64,000 bases of DNA from Acanthosepion esculentum (GCA_964036315.1 OZ038485.1:72164824-72228823); one strand, 5' to 3'; counted from the stretch's first letter, positions 24,461-37,281 are shown. Made by a program: numbers and translations. Notes: generated from the sequence alone by a model not told the origin.

Positions 24461-27400
24461 GAAGCCGTTTTGGCTTGTTTTTCAACGTTAAACACGGTTG
24501 TTTGAAAAATTGATTTACTTATTGAAATCATTAGAAAACCAATAAAATTATTGAAAATCGATATGTTATCGATCGAAAAGTATTGATTTCAACAAGTTTC
24601 AACAGTTTTCACAAAGTTATATTGCAAATTTTAAGTTTTACAAAGTTTTGAAAAATATTGAATTTTAGGTGTAAAAGAAAGCTGTTTTGGTTTGTTTTTC
24701 AACGTTAAACTGTATGAAAAATTGACTTACTTATTGAAATCTTTAGAAAACCAATAAAATTATTGAAAATCGATATGTTATCGATCGAAAAGTATTGATT
24801 TCAGCATGTTTCAACAGTTTTCTCAAAGTTATATTGCAAATTTTAAGTTTTACAAAGTTTTGAAAAATATTGAATTTTAGATGTAAAAGCAAGCTGTTTT
24901 GGCTTCTTTTTCAACGTTAAACACGGTTGTTTGAAAAATTGATTTACTTATTGAAATCTTTAGAAAACCAATAAAATTATTGAAAATCGATATGTTATCG
25001 ATCGAAAAGTATTGATTTCAACAAGTTTCAACAGTTTTCACAAAGTTATATTGCAAATTTTAAGTTTTACAAAGTTTTGAAAAATATTGAATTTTAGGTG
25101 TAAAAGGAAGCCGTTTTGGATTGTTTTTCAACGTTAAACACGGTTGTTTGAAAAATTGATTTACTTATTGAAATATTTAGAAAACCAATAAAATTATTGA
25201 AAATCGATATGTTATCGATCGAAAAGTATTGATTTCAACAAGTTTCAACAGTTTTCACAAAGTTATATTGCAAATTTTAAGTTTTACAAAGTTTTGAAAA
25301 ATATTGAATTTTAGGTGTAAAAGCAAGCTGTTTTGGTTTGTTTTTCAACGTTAAACTGTATGAAAAATTGACTTACTTATTGAAATCTTTAGAAAACCAA
25401 TAAAATTATTGAAAATCGATATGTTATCGATCGAAAAGTATTGATTTCAACAAGTTTCAACAGTTTTCACAAAGTTATATTGCAAATTTTAAGTTTTACG
25501 AAGTTTTGAAAAATATTGAATTTTTGGTGTAAAAGCAAGCTGTTTTGGCTTGTTTTTCAACGTTAAACACGGTTGTTTGAAAAATTGATTTACTTATTGA
25601 AATCTTTAGAAAACCAATAAAATTATTGAAAATCGATATGTTATCGATCGAAAACTATTGATTTCAACAAGTTTCAACAGTTTTCACAAAGTTATATTGC
25701 AAATTTTAAGTTTTACAAAGTTTTGTAAAATATTGAATTTTAGGTGTAAAAGCAAGCTGTTTTGGCTTGTTTTTCAACGTTAAACACGATTGTTTGAAAA
25801 ATTGATTTACTTATTGAAATCTTTAGAAAACCAATAAAATTATTGAAAATCGATATGTTATCGATCGAAAAGTATTGATTTCAACAAGTTTCAACAGTTT
25901 TCACAAAGTTATATTGCAAATTTTAAGTTTTACAAAGTTTTGAAAAATATTGAATTTTAGGTGTAAAAGCAAGCTGTTTTGGCTTGTTTTTCAACGTTAA
26001 ACACGGTTGTTTGAAAAATTGATTTACTTATTGAAATCTTTAGAAAACCAATAAAATTATTGAAAATCGATATGTTATCGATCGAAAACTATTGATTTCA
26101 ACAAGTTTCAACAGTTTTCACAAAGTTATATTGCAAATTTTAAGTTTTACAAAGTTTTGTAAAATATTGAATTTTAGGTGTAAAAGCAAGCTGTTTTGGC
26201 TTGTTTTTCAACGTTAAACACGATTGTTTGAAAAATTGATTTACTTATTGAAATCTTTAGAAAACCAATAAAATTATTGAAAATCGATATGTTATCGATC
26301 GAAAAGTATTGATTTCAACAAGTTTCAACAGTTTTCACAAAGTTATATTGCAAATTTTAAGTTTTACAAAGTTTTGAAAAATATTGAATTTTAGGTGTAA
26401 AAGCAAGCTGTTTTGGTTTGTTTTTCAACGTTAAACTGTATGAAAAATTGACTTACTTATTGAAATCTTTAGAAAACCAATAAAATTATTGAAAATCGAT
26501 ATGTTATCGATCGAAAAGAATTGATTTCAACAAGTTTCAACAGTTTTCACAAAGTTATATTGCAAATTTTAAGTTTTACGAAGTTTTGAAAAATATTGAA
26601 TTTTAGGTGTAAAAGCAAGCTGTTTTGGCTTGTTTTTCAACGTTAAACACGGTTGTTTGAAAAATTGATTTACTTATTGAAATCTTTAGAAAACAAATAA
26701 AATTATTGAAAATCGATATGTTATCGATCGAAAACTATTGATTTCAACAAGTTTCAACAGTTTTCACAAAGTTATATTGCAAATTTTAAGTTTTACAAAG
26801 TTTTGTAAAATATTGAATTTTAGGTGTAAAAGCAAGCTGTTTTGGCTTGTTTTTCAACGTTAAACACGATTGTTTGAAAAATTGATTTACTTATTGAAAT
26901 CTTTAGAAAACCAATAAAATTATTGAAAATCGATATGTTATCGATCGAAAAGTATTGATTTCAACAAGTTTCAACAGTTTTCACAAAGTTATATTGCAAA
27001 TTTTAAGTTTTACAAAGTTTTGAAAAATATTGAATTTTAGGTGTAAAAGCAAGCTGTTTTGGCTTGTTTTTCAACGTTAAACACGATTGTTTGAAAAATT
27101 GATTTACTTATTGAAATCTTTAGAAAAACAATAAAATTATTGAAAATCGATATGTTATCGATCGAAAAGTATTGATTTCAACAAGTTTCAACAGTTTTCA
27201 CAAAGTTATATTGCAAATTTTAAGTTTTACAAAGTTTTGAAAAATATTGAATTTTAGGTGTAAAAGCAAGCTGTTTTGGCTTGTTTTTCAACGTTAAACA
27301 CGGTTATCTGAAAAATTGATTTACTTATTGAAATATTTAGAAAACCAATAAAATTATTGAAAATCGATATGTTATCGATCGAAAAGTATTGATTTCAACA

Positions 27401-28050
27401 AGTTTCAACAGTTTTCACAAAGTTATATTGCAAATTTTAAGTTTTACAAAGTTTTGAAAAATATTGAATTTTAGGTGTAAAAGCAAGCTGTTTTGGTTTG
27501 TTTTTCAACGTTAAACTGTATGAAAAATTGACTTACTTATTGAAATCTTTAGAAAACCAATAAAATTATTGAAAATCGATATGTTATCGATCGAAAAGTA
27601 TTGATTTCAGCATGTTTCAACAGTTTTCACAAAGTTATATTGCAAATTTTAATTTTTACAAAGTTTTGAAAAATATTGAATTTTAGGTGTAAAAGCAAGC
27701 TGTTTTGGCTTCTTTTTCAACGTTAAACACGGTTGTTTGAAAAATTGATTTACTTATTGAAATCTTTAGAAAACCAATAAAATTATTGAAAATCGATATG
27801 TTATCGATCGAAAAGTATTGATTTCAGCATGTTTCAACAGTTTTCACAAAGTTATATTGCAAATTTTAAGTTTTACAAAGTTTTGAAAAATATTGAATTT
27901 TAGGTGTAAAAGCAAGCTGTTTTGGCTTGTTTTTCAACGTTAAACACGGTTGTTTGAAAAATTGATTTACCTATTGAAATCTTTAGAAAACCAATAAAAT
28001 TATTGAAAATCGATATGTTATCGATCGAAAAGTATTGATTTTAACAAGTT
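24461..28050 (+). repeat. Satellite monomers matching inverted-arm blocks in pieces
   Basis: This includes the GGAAGCCGTTTTGG units (24,460 and 25,106), GAATTTTTGGTG (25,521), CACGATTG units (25,786, 26,220, 26,868, 27,083), GAAAAGAATTG (26,518) and CGGTTATCTG (27,301). Parts pair with the inverted arm on different axes: 24,460-25,526 with 45,494-46,560 (coordinate sum 71,020), and 26,224-27,785 with 34,391-35,952 (sum 62,176). A single ancestral run was therefore copied more than once, and its order was later shuffled. Confidence 0.85.
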
Positions 28051-29422
28051 TCAACAGTTTTCACAAAGTTATATTGCAAATTTTAAGTTTTACAAAGTTT
28101 TGAAAAATATTGAATTTTAGGTGTAAAAGCAAGCTGTTTTGGTTTGTTTTTCAACGTTAAACTGTATGAAAAATTGACTTACTTATTGAAATCTTTAGAA
28201 AACCAATAAAATTATTGAAAATCGATATGTTATCGATCGAAAAGTATTGATTTCAGCATGTTTCAACAGTTTTCACAAAGTTATATTGCAAATTTTAAGT
28301 TTTACAAAGTTTTGAAAAATATTGAATTTTAGGTGTAAAAGCAAGCTGTTTTGGCTTCTTTTTCAACGTTAAACACGGTTGTTTGAAAAATTGATTTACT
28401 TATTGAAACCTTTAGAAAACCAATAAAATTATTGAAAATCGATATGTTATCGATCGAAAAGTATTGATTTCAGCATGTTTCAACAGTTTTCACAAAGTTA
28501 TATTGCAAATTTTAAGTTTTACAAAGTTTCGAAAAATATTGAATTTTAGGTGTAAAAGCAAGCTGTTTTGGCTTGTTTTTCAACGTTAAACACGGTTGTT
28601 CGAAAAATTGATTTACTTATTGAAATATTTAGAAAACCAATAAAATTATTGAAAATCGATATGTTATCGATCGAAAAGTATTGATTTCAACAAGTTTCAA
28701 CAGTTTTCACAAAGTTATATTGCAAATTTTAAGTTTTACAAAGTTTTGAAAAATATTGAATTTTAGGTGTAAAAGCAAGCTGTTTTGGTTTGTTTTTCAA
28801 CGTTAAACTGTATGAAAAATTGACTTACTTATTGAAATCTTTAGAAAACCAATAAAATTATTGAAAATCGATATGTTATCGATCGAAAACTATTGATTTC
28901 AACAAGTTTCAACAGTTTTCACAAAGTTATATTGCAAATTTTAAGTTTTACAAAGTTTTGAAAAATATTGAATTTTAGGTGTAAAAGCAAGCTGTTTTGG
29001 CTTGTTTTTCAACGTTAAACACGATTGTTTGAAAAATTGATTTACTTATTGAAATCTTTAGGAAACCAGTAAAATTTTTGAAAATCGATATGTTATCGAT
29101 CGAAAAGTATTGATTTCAACAAGTTTCAACAGTTTTCACAAAGTTATATTGCAAATTTTAAGTTTTACAAAGTTTTGAAAAATATTGAATTTTAGGTGTA
29201 AAAAGCAAGCTGTTATGGCTTGTTTTTAAACGTTAAACACGGTTGTTTGAAAAATTGATTTACTTATTGAAATCTTTAGAAAACCAATAAAATTATTGAA
29301 AATCGATATGTTATCGATCGAAAAGTATTGATTTCAACAAGTTTCAACAGTTTTCACAAAGTTATATTGCAAATTTTAAGTTTTACAAAGTTTTGAAAAA
29401 TATTGAATTTTAGGTGTAAAAG
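28051..29422 (+). repeat. Left half of a 1.37-kb inverted duplication (partner 37,282-38,653)
   Basis: The rare variants GAAACCTTTAG (28,405), AAGTTTCGAAAAA (28,530), GTTGTTCGAAAAATTG (28,601), CACGATTG (29,021), TTTAGGAAACCAGTAAAATTTTTG (about 29,058) and GTTATGGCTTGTTTTTAAACG (29,211) all reappear reverse-complemented at coordinate sum 66,704. I saw no mismatch at the sites checked. The axis differs from the adjacent 26.2-27.8-kb block, so the two inverted copies are separate pieces. Confidence 0.9.
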
Positions 29423-30859
29423 CAAGCTGTTTTGGCTTGTTTTTCAACGTTAAACACGGTTGTTTGAAAAATTGATTTACTTATTGAAATCTTTAGAAGA
29501 CCAATAAAATTATTGAAAATCGATATGTTATCGATCGAAAAGTATTGATTTCAGCAAGTTTCAACAGTTTTCACAAAGTTATATTGCAAATTTTAAGTTT
29601 TACAAAGTTTTGAAAAATATTGAATTTTAGGTGTAAAAGCAAGCTGTTTTGGCTTCTTTTTCAACGTTAAACACGGTTGTTTGAAAAATTGATTTACTTA
29701 TTGAAATCTTTAGAAAACCAATAAAATTATTGAAAATCGATATGTTATCGATCGAAAAGTATTGATTTCAACAAGTTTCAACAGTTTTCACAAAGTTATA
29801 TTAGAAATTTTAAGTTTTACAAAGTTTTGAAAAATATTGAAATTTAGGTGTAAAAGCAAGCTGTTTTGGCTTGTTTTTCAACGTTAAACACGGTTGTTTG
29901 AAAAATTGATTTACTTATTGAAATCTTTAGAAAACCAATAAAATTATTGAAAATCGATATGTTATCGATCGAAAAGTATTGATTTCAACAAGTTTCAACA
30001 GTTTTCACAAAGTTATATTGCAAATTTTAAGTTTTACAAAATTTTGAAAAATATTGAATTTTAGGGGTAAAAGCAAGCTGTTTTGGCTTCTTTTTCAACG
30101 TTAAACACGGTTGTTTGAAAAATTGATTTACTTATTGAAATCTTTAGAAAACCAATAAAATTATTGAAAATCGATATGTTATCGATCGAAAAGTATTGAT
30201 TTTAGCATGTTTCAACAGTTTTCACAAAGTTATATTGCAAATTTTAAGTTTTACAAAGTTTTGAAAAATATTGAATTTTAGGTGTAAAAGCAAGCTGTTT
30301 TGGCTTGTTTTTCAACGTTAAACACGGCTGTTTGAAAAATTGATTTACTTATTGAAATCTTTAGAAAACCAATAAAATTATTGAAAATCGATATGTTATC
30401 GATCGAAAAGTATTGATTTCAACAAGTTTCAACAGTTTTCACAAAGTTATATAGCAAATTTTAAGTTTTACAAAGTTTTGAAAAATATTGAATTTTAGGT
30501 GTAAAAGCAAGCTGTTTTGGCTTGTTTTTCAACGTTAAACACGGTTGTTTGAAAAATTGATTTACTTATTGAAATCTTTAGAAGACCAATAAAATTATTG
30601 AAAATCGATATGTTATCGATCGAAAAGTATTGATTTCAGCAAGTTTCAACAGTTTTCACAAAGTTATATTGCAAATTTTAAGTTTTACAAAGTTTTGAAA
30701 AATATTGAATTTTAGGGGTAAAAGCAAGCTGTTTTGGCTTCTTTTTCAACGTTAAACACGGTTGTTTGAAAAATTGATTTACTTATTGAAATCTTTAGAA
30801 AACCAATAAAATTATTGAAAATCGATATGTTATCGATCGAAAAGTATTGATTTTAGCAT
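29230..30859 (+). repeat. About 1.6-kb segment directly duplicated from 7,820-9,449
   Basis: The monomer order AGAAGACC/CAGCAAG, GGCTTC/ATTAGAAAT, GAAATTTAGG/ACAAAATTTTG, TAGGGG/TTTTAGCATG, CACGGCTG/TATATAGC is the same as near 7,990-9,080, with a constant offset of 21,410 bp (CACGGCTG near 30,327 against 8,917). From about 30,860 the order is a rearranged version of the same monomers. The left array therefore contains at least two long-range direct copies of its own sequence about 20 kb away. Confidence 0.82.
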
Positions 30860-33800
30860 GTTTCAACAGTTTTCACAAAGTTATATTGCAAATTTTAAGT
30901 TTTACAAAGTTTTGAAAAATATTGAATTTTAGGTGTAAAAGCAAGCTGTTTTGGCTTGTTTTTCAACGTTAAACACGGTTGTTTGAAAAATTGATTTACT
31001 TATTGAAATCTTTAGAAAACCAATAAAATTATTGAAAATCGATATGTTATCGATCGAAAAGTATTGATTTCAACAAGTTTCAACAGTTTTCACAAAGTTA
31101 TATTGCAAATTTTAAGTTTTACAAAGTTTTGAAAAATATTGAATTTTAGGTGTAAAAGCAAGCTGTTTTGGCTTGTTTTTCAACGTTAAACACGGTTGTT
31201 TGAAAAATTGATTTACTTATTGAAATCTTTAGAAGACCAATAAAATTATTGAAAATCGATATGTTATCGATCGAAAAGTATTGATTTCAGCAAGTTTCAA
31301 CAGTTTTCACAAAGTTATATTGCAAATTTTAAGTTTTACAAAGTTTTGAAAAATATTGAATTTTAGGTGTAAAAGCAAGCTGTTTTGGCTTCTTTTTCAA
31401 CGTTAAACACGGTTGTTTGAAAAATTGATTTACTTATTGAAATCTTTAGAAAACCAATAAAATTATTGAAAATCGATATGTTATCGATCGAAAAGTATTG
31501 ATTTCAACAAGTTTCAACAGTTTTCACAAAGTTATATTAGAAATTTTAAGTTTTACAAAGTTTTGAAAAATATTGAAATTTAGGTGTAAAAGCAAGCTGT
31601 TTTGGCTTGTTTTTCAACGTTAAACACGGTTGTTTGAAAAATTGATTTACTTATTGAAATATTTAGAAGACCAATAAAATTATTGAAAATCGATATGTTA
31701 TCGATCGAAAAGTATTGATTTCAACAAGTTTCAACAGTTTTCACAAAGTTATATTGCAAATTTTAAGTTTTACAAAATTTTGAAAAATATTGAATTTTAG
31801 GGGTAAAAGCAAGCTGTTTTGGCTTCTTTTTCAACGTTAAACACGGTTGTTTGAAAAATTGATTTACTTATTGAAATCTTTAGAAAACCAATAAAATTAT
31901 TGAAAATCGATATGTTATCGATCGAAAAGTATTGATTTTAGCATGTTTCAACAGTTTTCACAAAGTTATATTGCAAATTTTAAGTTTTACAAAGTTTTGA
32001 AAAATATTGAATTTTAGGTGTAAAAGCAAGCTGTTTTGGCTTGTTTTTCAACGTTAAACACGGTTGTTTGAAAAATTGATTTACTTATTGAAATCTTTAG
32101 AAGACCAATAAAATTATTGAAAATCGATATGTTATCGATCGAAAAGTATTGATTTCAGCAAGTTTCAACAGTTTTCACAAAGTTATATTGCAAATTTTAA
32201 GTTTTACAAAGTTTTGAAAAATATTGAATTTTAGGGGTAAAAGCAAGCTGTTTTGGCTTCTTTTTCAACGTTAAACACGGTTGTTTGAAAAATTGATTTA
32301 CTTATTGAAATCTTTAGAAAACCAATAAAATTATTGAAAATCGATATGTTATCGATCGAAAAGTATTGATTTTAGCATGTTTCAACAGTTTTCACAAAGT
32401 TATATTGCAAATTTTAAGTTTTACAAAGTTTTGAAAAATATTGAATTTTAGGTGTAAAAGCAAGCTGTTTTGGCTTGTTTTTCAACGTTAAACACGGTTG
32501 TTTGAAAAATTGATTTACTTATTGAAATCTTTAGAAAACCAATAAAATTATTGAAAATCGATATGTTATCGATCGAAAAGTATTGATTTCAACAAGTTTC
32601 AACAGTTTTCACAAAGTTATATTGCAAATTTTAAGTTTTACAAAGTTTTGAAAAATATTGAATTTTAGGTGTAAAAGCAAGCTGTTTTGGCTTGTTTTTC
32701 AACGTTAAACACGGTTGTTTGAAAAATTGATTTACTTATTGAAATCTTTAGAAGACCAATAAAATTATTGAAAATCGATATGTTATCGATCGAAAAGTAT
32801 TGATTTCAGCAAGTTTCAACAGTTTTCACAAAGTTATATTGCAAATTTTAAGTTTTACAAAGTTTTGAAAAATATTGAATTTTAGGTGTAAAAGCAAGCT
32901 GTTTTGGCTTCTTTTTCAACGTTAAACACGGTTGTTTGAAAAATTGATTTACTTATTGAAATCTTTAGAAAACCAATAAAATTATTGAAAATCGATATGT
33001 TATCGATCGAAAAGTATTGATTTCAACAAGTTTCAACAGTTTTCACAAAGTTATATTAGAAATTTTAAGTTTTACAAAGTTTTGAAAAATATTGAAATTT
33101 AGGTGTAAAAGCAAGCTGTTTTGGCTTGTTTTTCAACGTTAAACACGGTTGTTTGAAAAATTGATTTACTTATTGAAATATTTAGAAGACCAATAAAATT
33201 ATTGAAAATCGATATGTTATCGATCGAAAAGTATTGATTTCAGCAAATTTCAACAGTTTTCACAAAGTTATATTGCAAATTTTAAGTTTTACAAAGTTTT
33301 GAAAAATATTGAATTTTAGGTGTAAAAGCAAGCTGTTTTGGCTTGTTTTTCATCGTTAAACATGGTTGTTTGAAAAATTGATTTACTTATTGAAATCTTT
33401 AGAAAACCAATAAAATTATTGAAAATCGAAATGTTATCGATCGAAAAGTATTGATTTCAACAAGTTTCAACAGTTTTCACAAAGTTATATTGCAAATTTT
33501 AAGTTTTACAAAGTTTTGAAAAATATTGAATTTTAGGTGTAAAAGCAAGCTGTTTTGGCTTGTTTTTCAACGTTAAACACGGTTGTTTGAAAAATTGATT
33601 TACTTATGGAAATCTTTAGAAAACAAATAAAATTATTGAAAATCGATATGTTATCGATCGAAAAGTATTGATTTCAACAAGTTTCAACAGTTTTCACAAA
33701 GTTATATTGCAAATTTTAAGTTTTACAAAGTTTTGAAAAATATTGAATTTTAGGTGTAAAAGCAAGCTGTTTTGGTTTGTTTTTCAACGTTAAACTGTAT

Positions 33801-34390
33801 GAAAAATTGACTTATTGAAATCTTTAGAAAACCAATAAAATTATTGAAAATCGATATGTTATCGATCGAAAAATATTGATTTCAGCATGTTTCAACAGTT
33901 TTCACAAAGTTATATTGCAAATTTTAAGTTTTACAAAGTTTTGAAAAATATTGAATTTTAGGTGTAAAAGCAAGCTGTTTTGGCTTGTTTTTCAACGTTA
34001 AACACGGTTGTTTGAAAAATTGATTTACTTATTGAAATCTTTAGAAAACCAATAAAATTATTGAAAATCGATATGTTATCGATCGAAAAGTATTGATTTC
34101 AACAAGTTTCAACAGTTTTCACAAAGTTATATTGCAAATTTTAAGTTTTACAAAGTTTTGAAAAATATTGAATTTTAGGTGTAAAAAGCAAGCTGTTTTG
34201 GCTTCTTTTTCAACGTTAAACACGGTTGTTTGAAAAATTGATTTACTTATTGAAATCTTTAGAAAACCAATAAAATTATTGAAAATCGATATGTTATCGA
34301 TCGAAAAGTATTGATTTCAACAAGTTTCAACAGTTTTCACAAAGTTATATTGCAAATTTTAAGTTTTACAAAGTTTTGAAAAATATTGAA
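30860..34390 (+). repeat. Last left-array segment before the orientation switch
   Basis: Alternating TAGGGG/GGCTTC/TTTTAGCATG and AGAAGACC/CAGCAAG monomers lead into the CATCGTTAAACATGG, 208-bp and GAAAAATATTG units (33,350-33,865), which duplicate 12.8-13.3 kb. The last full unit carries one extra A (GTGTAAAAAGCAAGC at about 34,185; 218 bp), a form also seen at about 5,845. The array stops ten bases into the next monomer, at AAATATTGAA. Confidence 0.88.
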
Positions 34391-34391
34391 T
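34389..34391. other. Orientation-switch (inversion) breakpoint with AAT microhomology
   Basis: The direct array reads ...AAAATATTGAA up to 34,390, where ATTTTAGG should follow. Instead the sequence continues TAATTTTATTGG, the reverse complement of the CCAATAAAATTATTG segment that sits in the middle of a monomer. The bases AAT at 34,389-34,391 fit both sides, so the exact break cannot be placed within them. The join is out of monomer phase (start of one unit to middle of another), as expected for end joining or template switching rather than homologous exchange between aligned units. Confidence 0.93.
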
Positions 34392-35952
34392 AATTTTATT
34401 GGTTTTCTAAAGATTTCAATAGGTAAATCAATTTTTCAAACAACCGTGTTTAACGTTGAAAAACAAACCAAAACAGCTTGCTTTTACACCTAAAATTCAA
34501 TATTTTTCAAAACTTTGTAAAACTTAAAATTTGCAATATAACTTTGTGAAAACTGTTGAAACATGCTGAAATCAATACTTTTCGATCGATAACATATCGA
34601 TTTTCAATAATTTTATTGGTTTTCTAAAGATTTCAATAAGTAAGTCAATTTTTCATACAGTTTAACGTTGAAAAACAAACCAAAACAGCTTGCTTTTACA
34701 CCTAAAATTCAATATTTTTCAAAACTTTGTAAAACTTAAAATTTGCAATATAACTTTGTGAAAACTGTTGAAACTTGTTGAAATCAATACTTTTCGATCG
34801 ATAACATATCGATTTTCAATAATTTTATTGGTTTTCTAAATATTTCAATAAGTAAATCAATTTTTCAGATAACCGTGTTTAACGTTGAAAAACAAGCCAA
34901 AACAGCTTGCTTTTACACCTAAAATTCAATATTTTTCAAAACTTTGTAAAACTTAAAATTTGCAATATAACTTTGTGAAAACTGTTGAAACTTGTTGAAA
35001 TCAATACTTTTCGATCGATAACATATCGATTTTCAATAATTTTATTGTTTTTCTAAAGATTTCAATAAGTAAATCAATTTTTCAAACAATCGTGTTTAAC
35101 GTTGAAAAACAAGCCAAAACAGCTTGCTTTTACACCTAAAATTCAATATTTTTCAAAACTTTGTAAAACTTAAAATTTGCAATATAACTTTGTGAAAACT
35201 GTTGAAACTTGTTGAAATCAATACTTTTCGATCGATAACATATCGATTTTCAATAATTTTATTGGTTTTCTAAAGATTTCAATAAGTAAATCAATTTTTC
35301 AAACAATCGTGTTTAACGTTGAAAAACAAGCCAAAACAGCTTGCTTTTACACCTAAAATTCAATATTTTACAAAACTTTGTAAAACTTAAAATTTGCAAT
35401 ATAACTTTGTGAAAACTGTTGAAACTTGTTGAAATCAATAGTTTTCGATCGATAACATATCGATTTTCAATAATTTTATTTGTTTTCTAAAGATTTCAAT
35501 AAGTAAATCAATTTTTCAAACAACCGTGTTTAACGTTGAAAAACAAGCCAAAACAGCTTGCTTTTACACCTAAAATTCAATATTTTTCAAAACTTCGTAA
35601 AACTTAAAATTTGCAATATAACTTTGTGAAAACTGTTGAAACTTGTTGAAATCAATTCTTTTCGATCGATAACATATCGATTTTCAATAATTTTATTGGT
35701 TTTCTAAAGATTTCAATAAGTAAGTCAATTTTTCATACAGTTTAACGTTGAAAAACAAACCAAAACAGCTTGCTTTTACACCTAAAATTCAATATTTTTC
35801 AAAACTTTGTAAAACTTAAAATTTGCAATATAACTTTGTGAAAACTGTTGAAACTTGTTGAAATCAATACTTTTCGATCGATAACATATCGATTTTCAAT
35901 AATTTTATTGGTTTTCTAAAGATTTCAATAAGTAAATCAATTTTTCAAACAA
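34391..35952 (-). repeat. Inverted copy of 26,224-27,785
   Basis: Coordinates of matching bases sum to 62,176 throughout with no net indel. Markers are the short unit (34,655), TTTTTCAGATAACCG (34,866), TTATTGTTTTTC (35,043), two CAATCGTG units, the TTTTACAAAAC unit, TTTATTTGTTTTC, ACTTCGTAAAAC and GAAATCAATTCTTTTCG (35,658). About four mismatches occur, all in the first monomer next to the breakpoint. One is AATAGGTAAATC, shared otherwise only with the monomer at 27,970. Similarity on this axis ends at 35,953 (CCG against TCG). Confidence 0.9.
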
Positions 35953-37281
35953 CCGTGTTTAACGTTGAAAAACAAGCCAAAACAGCTTGCTTTTACACCT
36001 AAAATTCAATATTTTTCAAAACTTTGTAAAACTTAAAATTTGCAATATAACTTTGTGAAAACTGTTGAAACATGCTAAAATCAATACTTTTCGATCGATA
36101 ACATATCGATTTTCAATAATTTTATTGGTTTTCTAAAGATTTCAATAAGTAAATCAATTTTTCAAACAACCGTGTTTAACGTTGAAAAAGAAGCCAAAAC
36201 AGCTTGCTTTTACCCCTAAAATTCAATATTTTTCAAAACTTTGTAAAACTTAAAATTTGCAATATAACTTTGTGAAAACTGTTGAAACTTGCTGAAATCA
36301 ATACTTTTCGATCGATAACATATCGATTTTCAATAATTTTATTGGTCTTCTAAAGATTTCAATAAGTAAATCAATTTTTCAAACAATCGTGTTTAACGTT
36401 GAAAAACAAGCCAAAACAGCTTGCTTTTACACCTAAAATTCAATATTTTACAAAACTTTGTAAAACTTAAAATTTGCAATATAACTTTGTGAAAACTGTT
36501 GAAACTTGTTGAAATCAATAGTTTTCGATCGATAACATATCGATTTTCAATAATTTTATTGGTTTTCTAAAGATTTCAATAAGTAAGTCAATTTTTCATA
36601 CAGTTTAACGTTGAAAAACAAACCAAAACAGCTTGCTTTTACACCTAAAATTCAATATTTTTCAAAACTTTGTAAAACTTAAAATTTGCAATATAACTTT
36701 GTGAAAACTGTTGAAACTTGTTGAAATCAATACTTTTCGATCGATAACATATCGATTTTCAATAATTTTATTGGTATTCTAAATATTTCAATAAGTAAAT
36801 CAATTTTTCAAACAACCGTGTTTAACGTTGAAAAACAAGCCAAAACAGCTTGCTTTTACACCTAAAATTCAATATTTTTCAAAACTTTGTAAAACTTAAA
36901 ATTTGCAATATAACTTTGTGAAAACTGTTGAAACATGCTGAAATCAATACTTTTCGATCGATAACATATCGATTTTCAATAATTTTATTGGTTTTCTAAA
37001 GATTTCAATAAGTAAATCAATTTTTCAAACAACCGTGTTTAACGTTGAAAAAGAAGCCAAAACAGCTTGCTTTTACACCTAAAATTCAATATTTTTCAAA
37101 ACTTTGTAAAACTTAAAATTTGCAATATAACTTTGTGAAAACTGTTGAAACATGCTGAAATCAATACTTTTCGATCGATAACATATCGATTTTCAATAAT
37201 TTTATTGGTTTTCTAAAGATTTCAATAAGTAAGTCAATTTTTCATACAGTTTAACGTTGAAAAACAAACCAAAACAGCTTT
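35953..37281 (-). repeat. Mosaic inverted monomers between two inverted blocks
   Basis: Monomers that in the left array belong to different neighbourhoods sit side by side: the CATGCTAAAATC plus GAAGCC/ACCCCTAAAA type (typical of 30-32 kb), the CTTGCTGAAATC/GGTCTTC type, CAATCGTG plus TTTTACAAAAC, two 212-bp units (36,597, 37,245) and a unit with the otherwise unseen GGTATTCTAAATATTTC (36,775). I could not assign the run to a single source, so it looks like a product of repeated exchange. Confidence 0.75.

Larger units (their letters stand above)
1..34390 (+). repeat. Left satellite array, 217-bp monomers in direct orientation
   Basis: Head-to-tail copies of one AT-rich monomer fill the interval without interruption. 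The usual spacing is exactly 217 bp: monomer starts (AAATATTGAA) fall at 1, 218 and 435, then a 212-bp unit leads to 647, and the next start is 864. No mobile element, gene or unique spacer breaks the array. Neighbouring monomers differ by a few diagnostic substitutions (GGCTTG/GGCTTC/GGTTTG, CAACAAG/CAGCAAG/CAGCATG, AGAAAACC/AGAAGACC, ATTGCAAAT/ATTAGAAAT). These recur in fixed order and define higher-order repeats. The array is most likely centromeric, pericentromeric or other heterochromatic satellite of a eukaryote; that role is inferred from organisation only. I do not recognise the monomer as a named family. Confidence 0.98.

Noticed and set aside
34389..34391. Simple perfect palindrome centred on the junction
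   Set aside because: Sequences on either side of 34,390 are not mirror copies of each other. The partner of the right side lies 6.6 kb upstream, so a hairpin-type artefact of one molecule read twice is not the direct explanation, although an assembly error is not excluded.
34750..34830. CENP-B box (TTCG....A..CGGG pattern)
   Set aside because: The inverted monomer has TTCGATCGATAACAT, which fits the first half (TTCG, four bases, A) but lacks CGGG. The right subfamily (TTCGATCGGTAACAT) fits less well.
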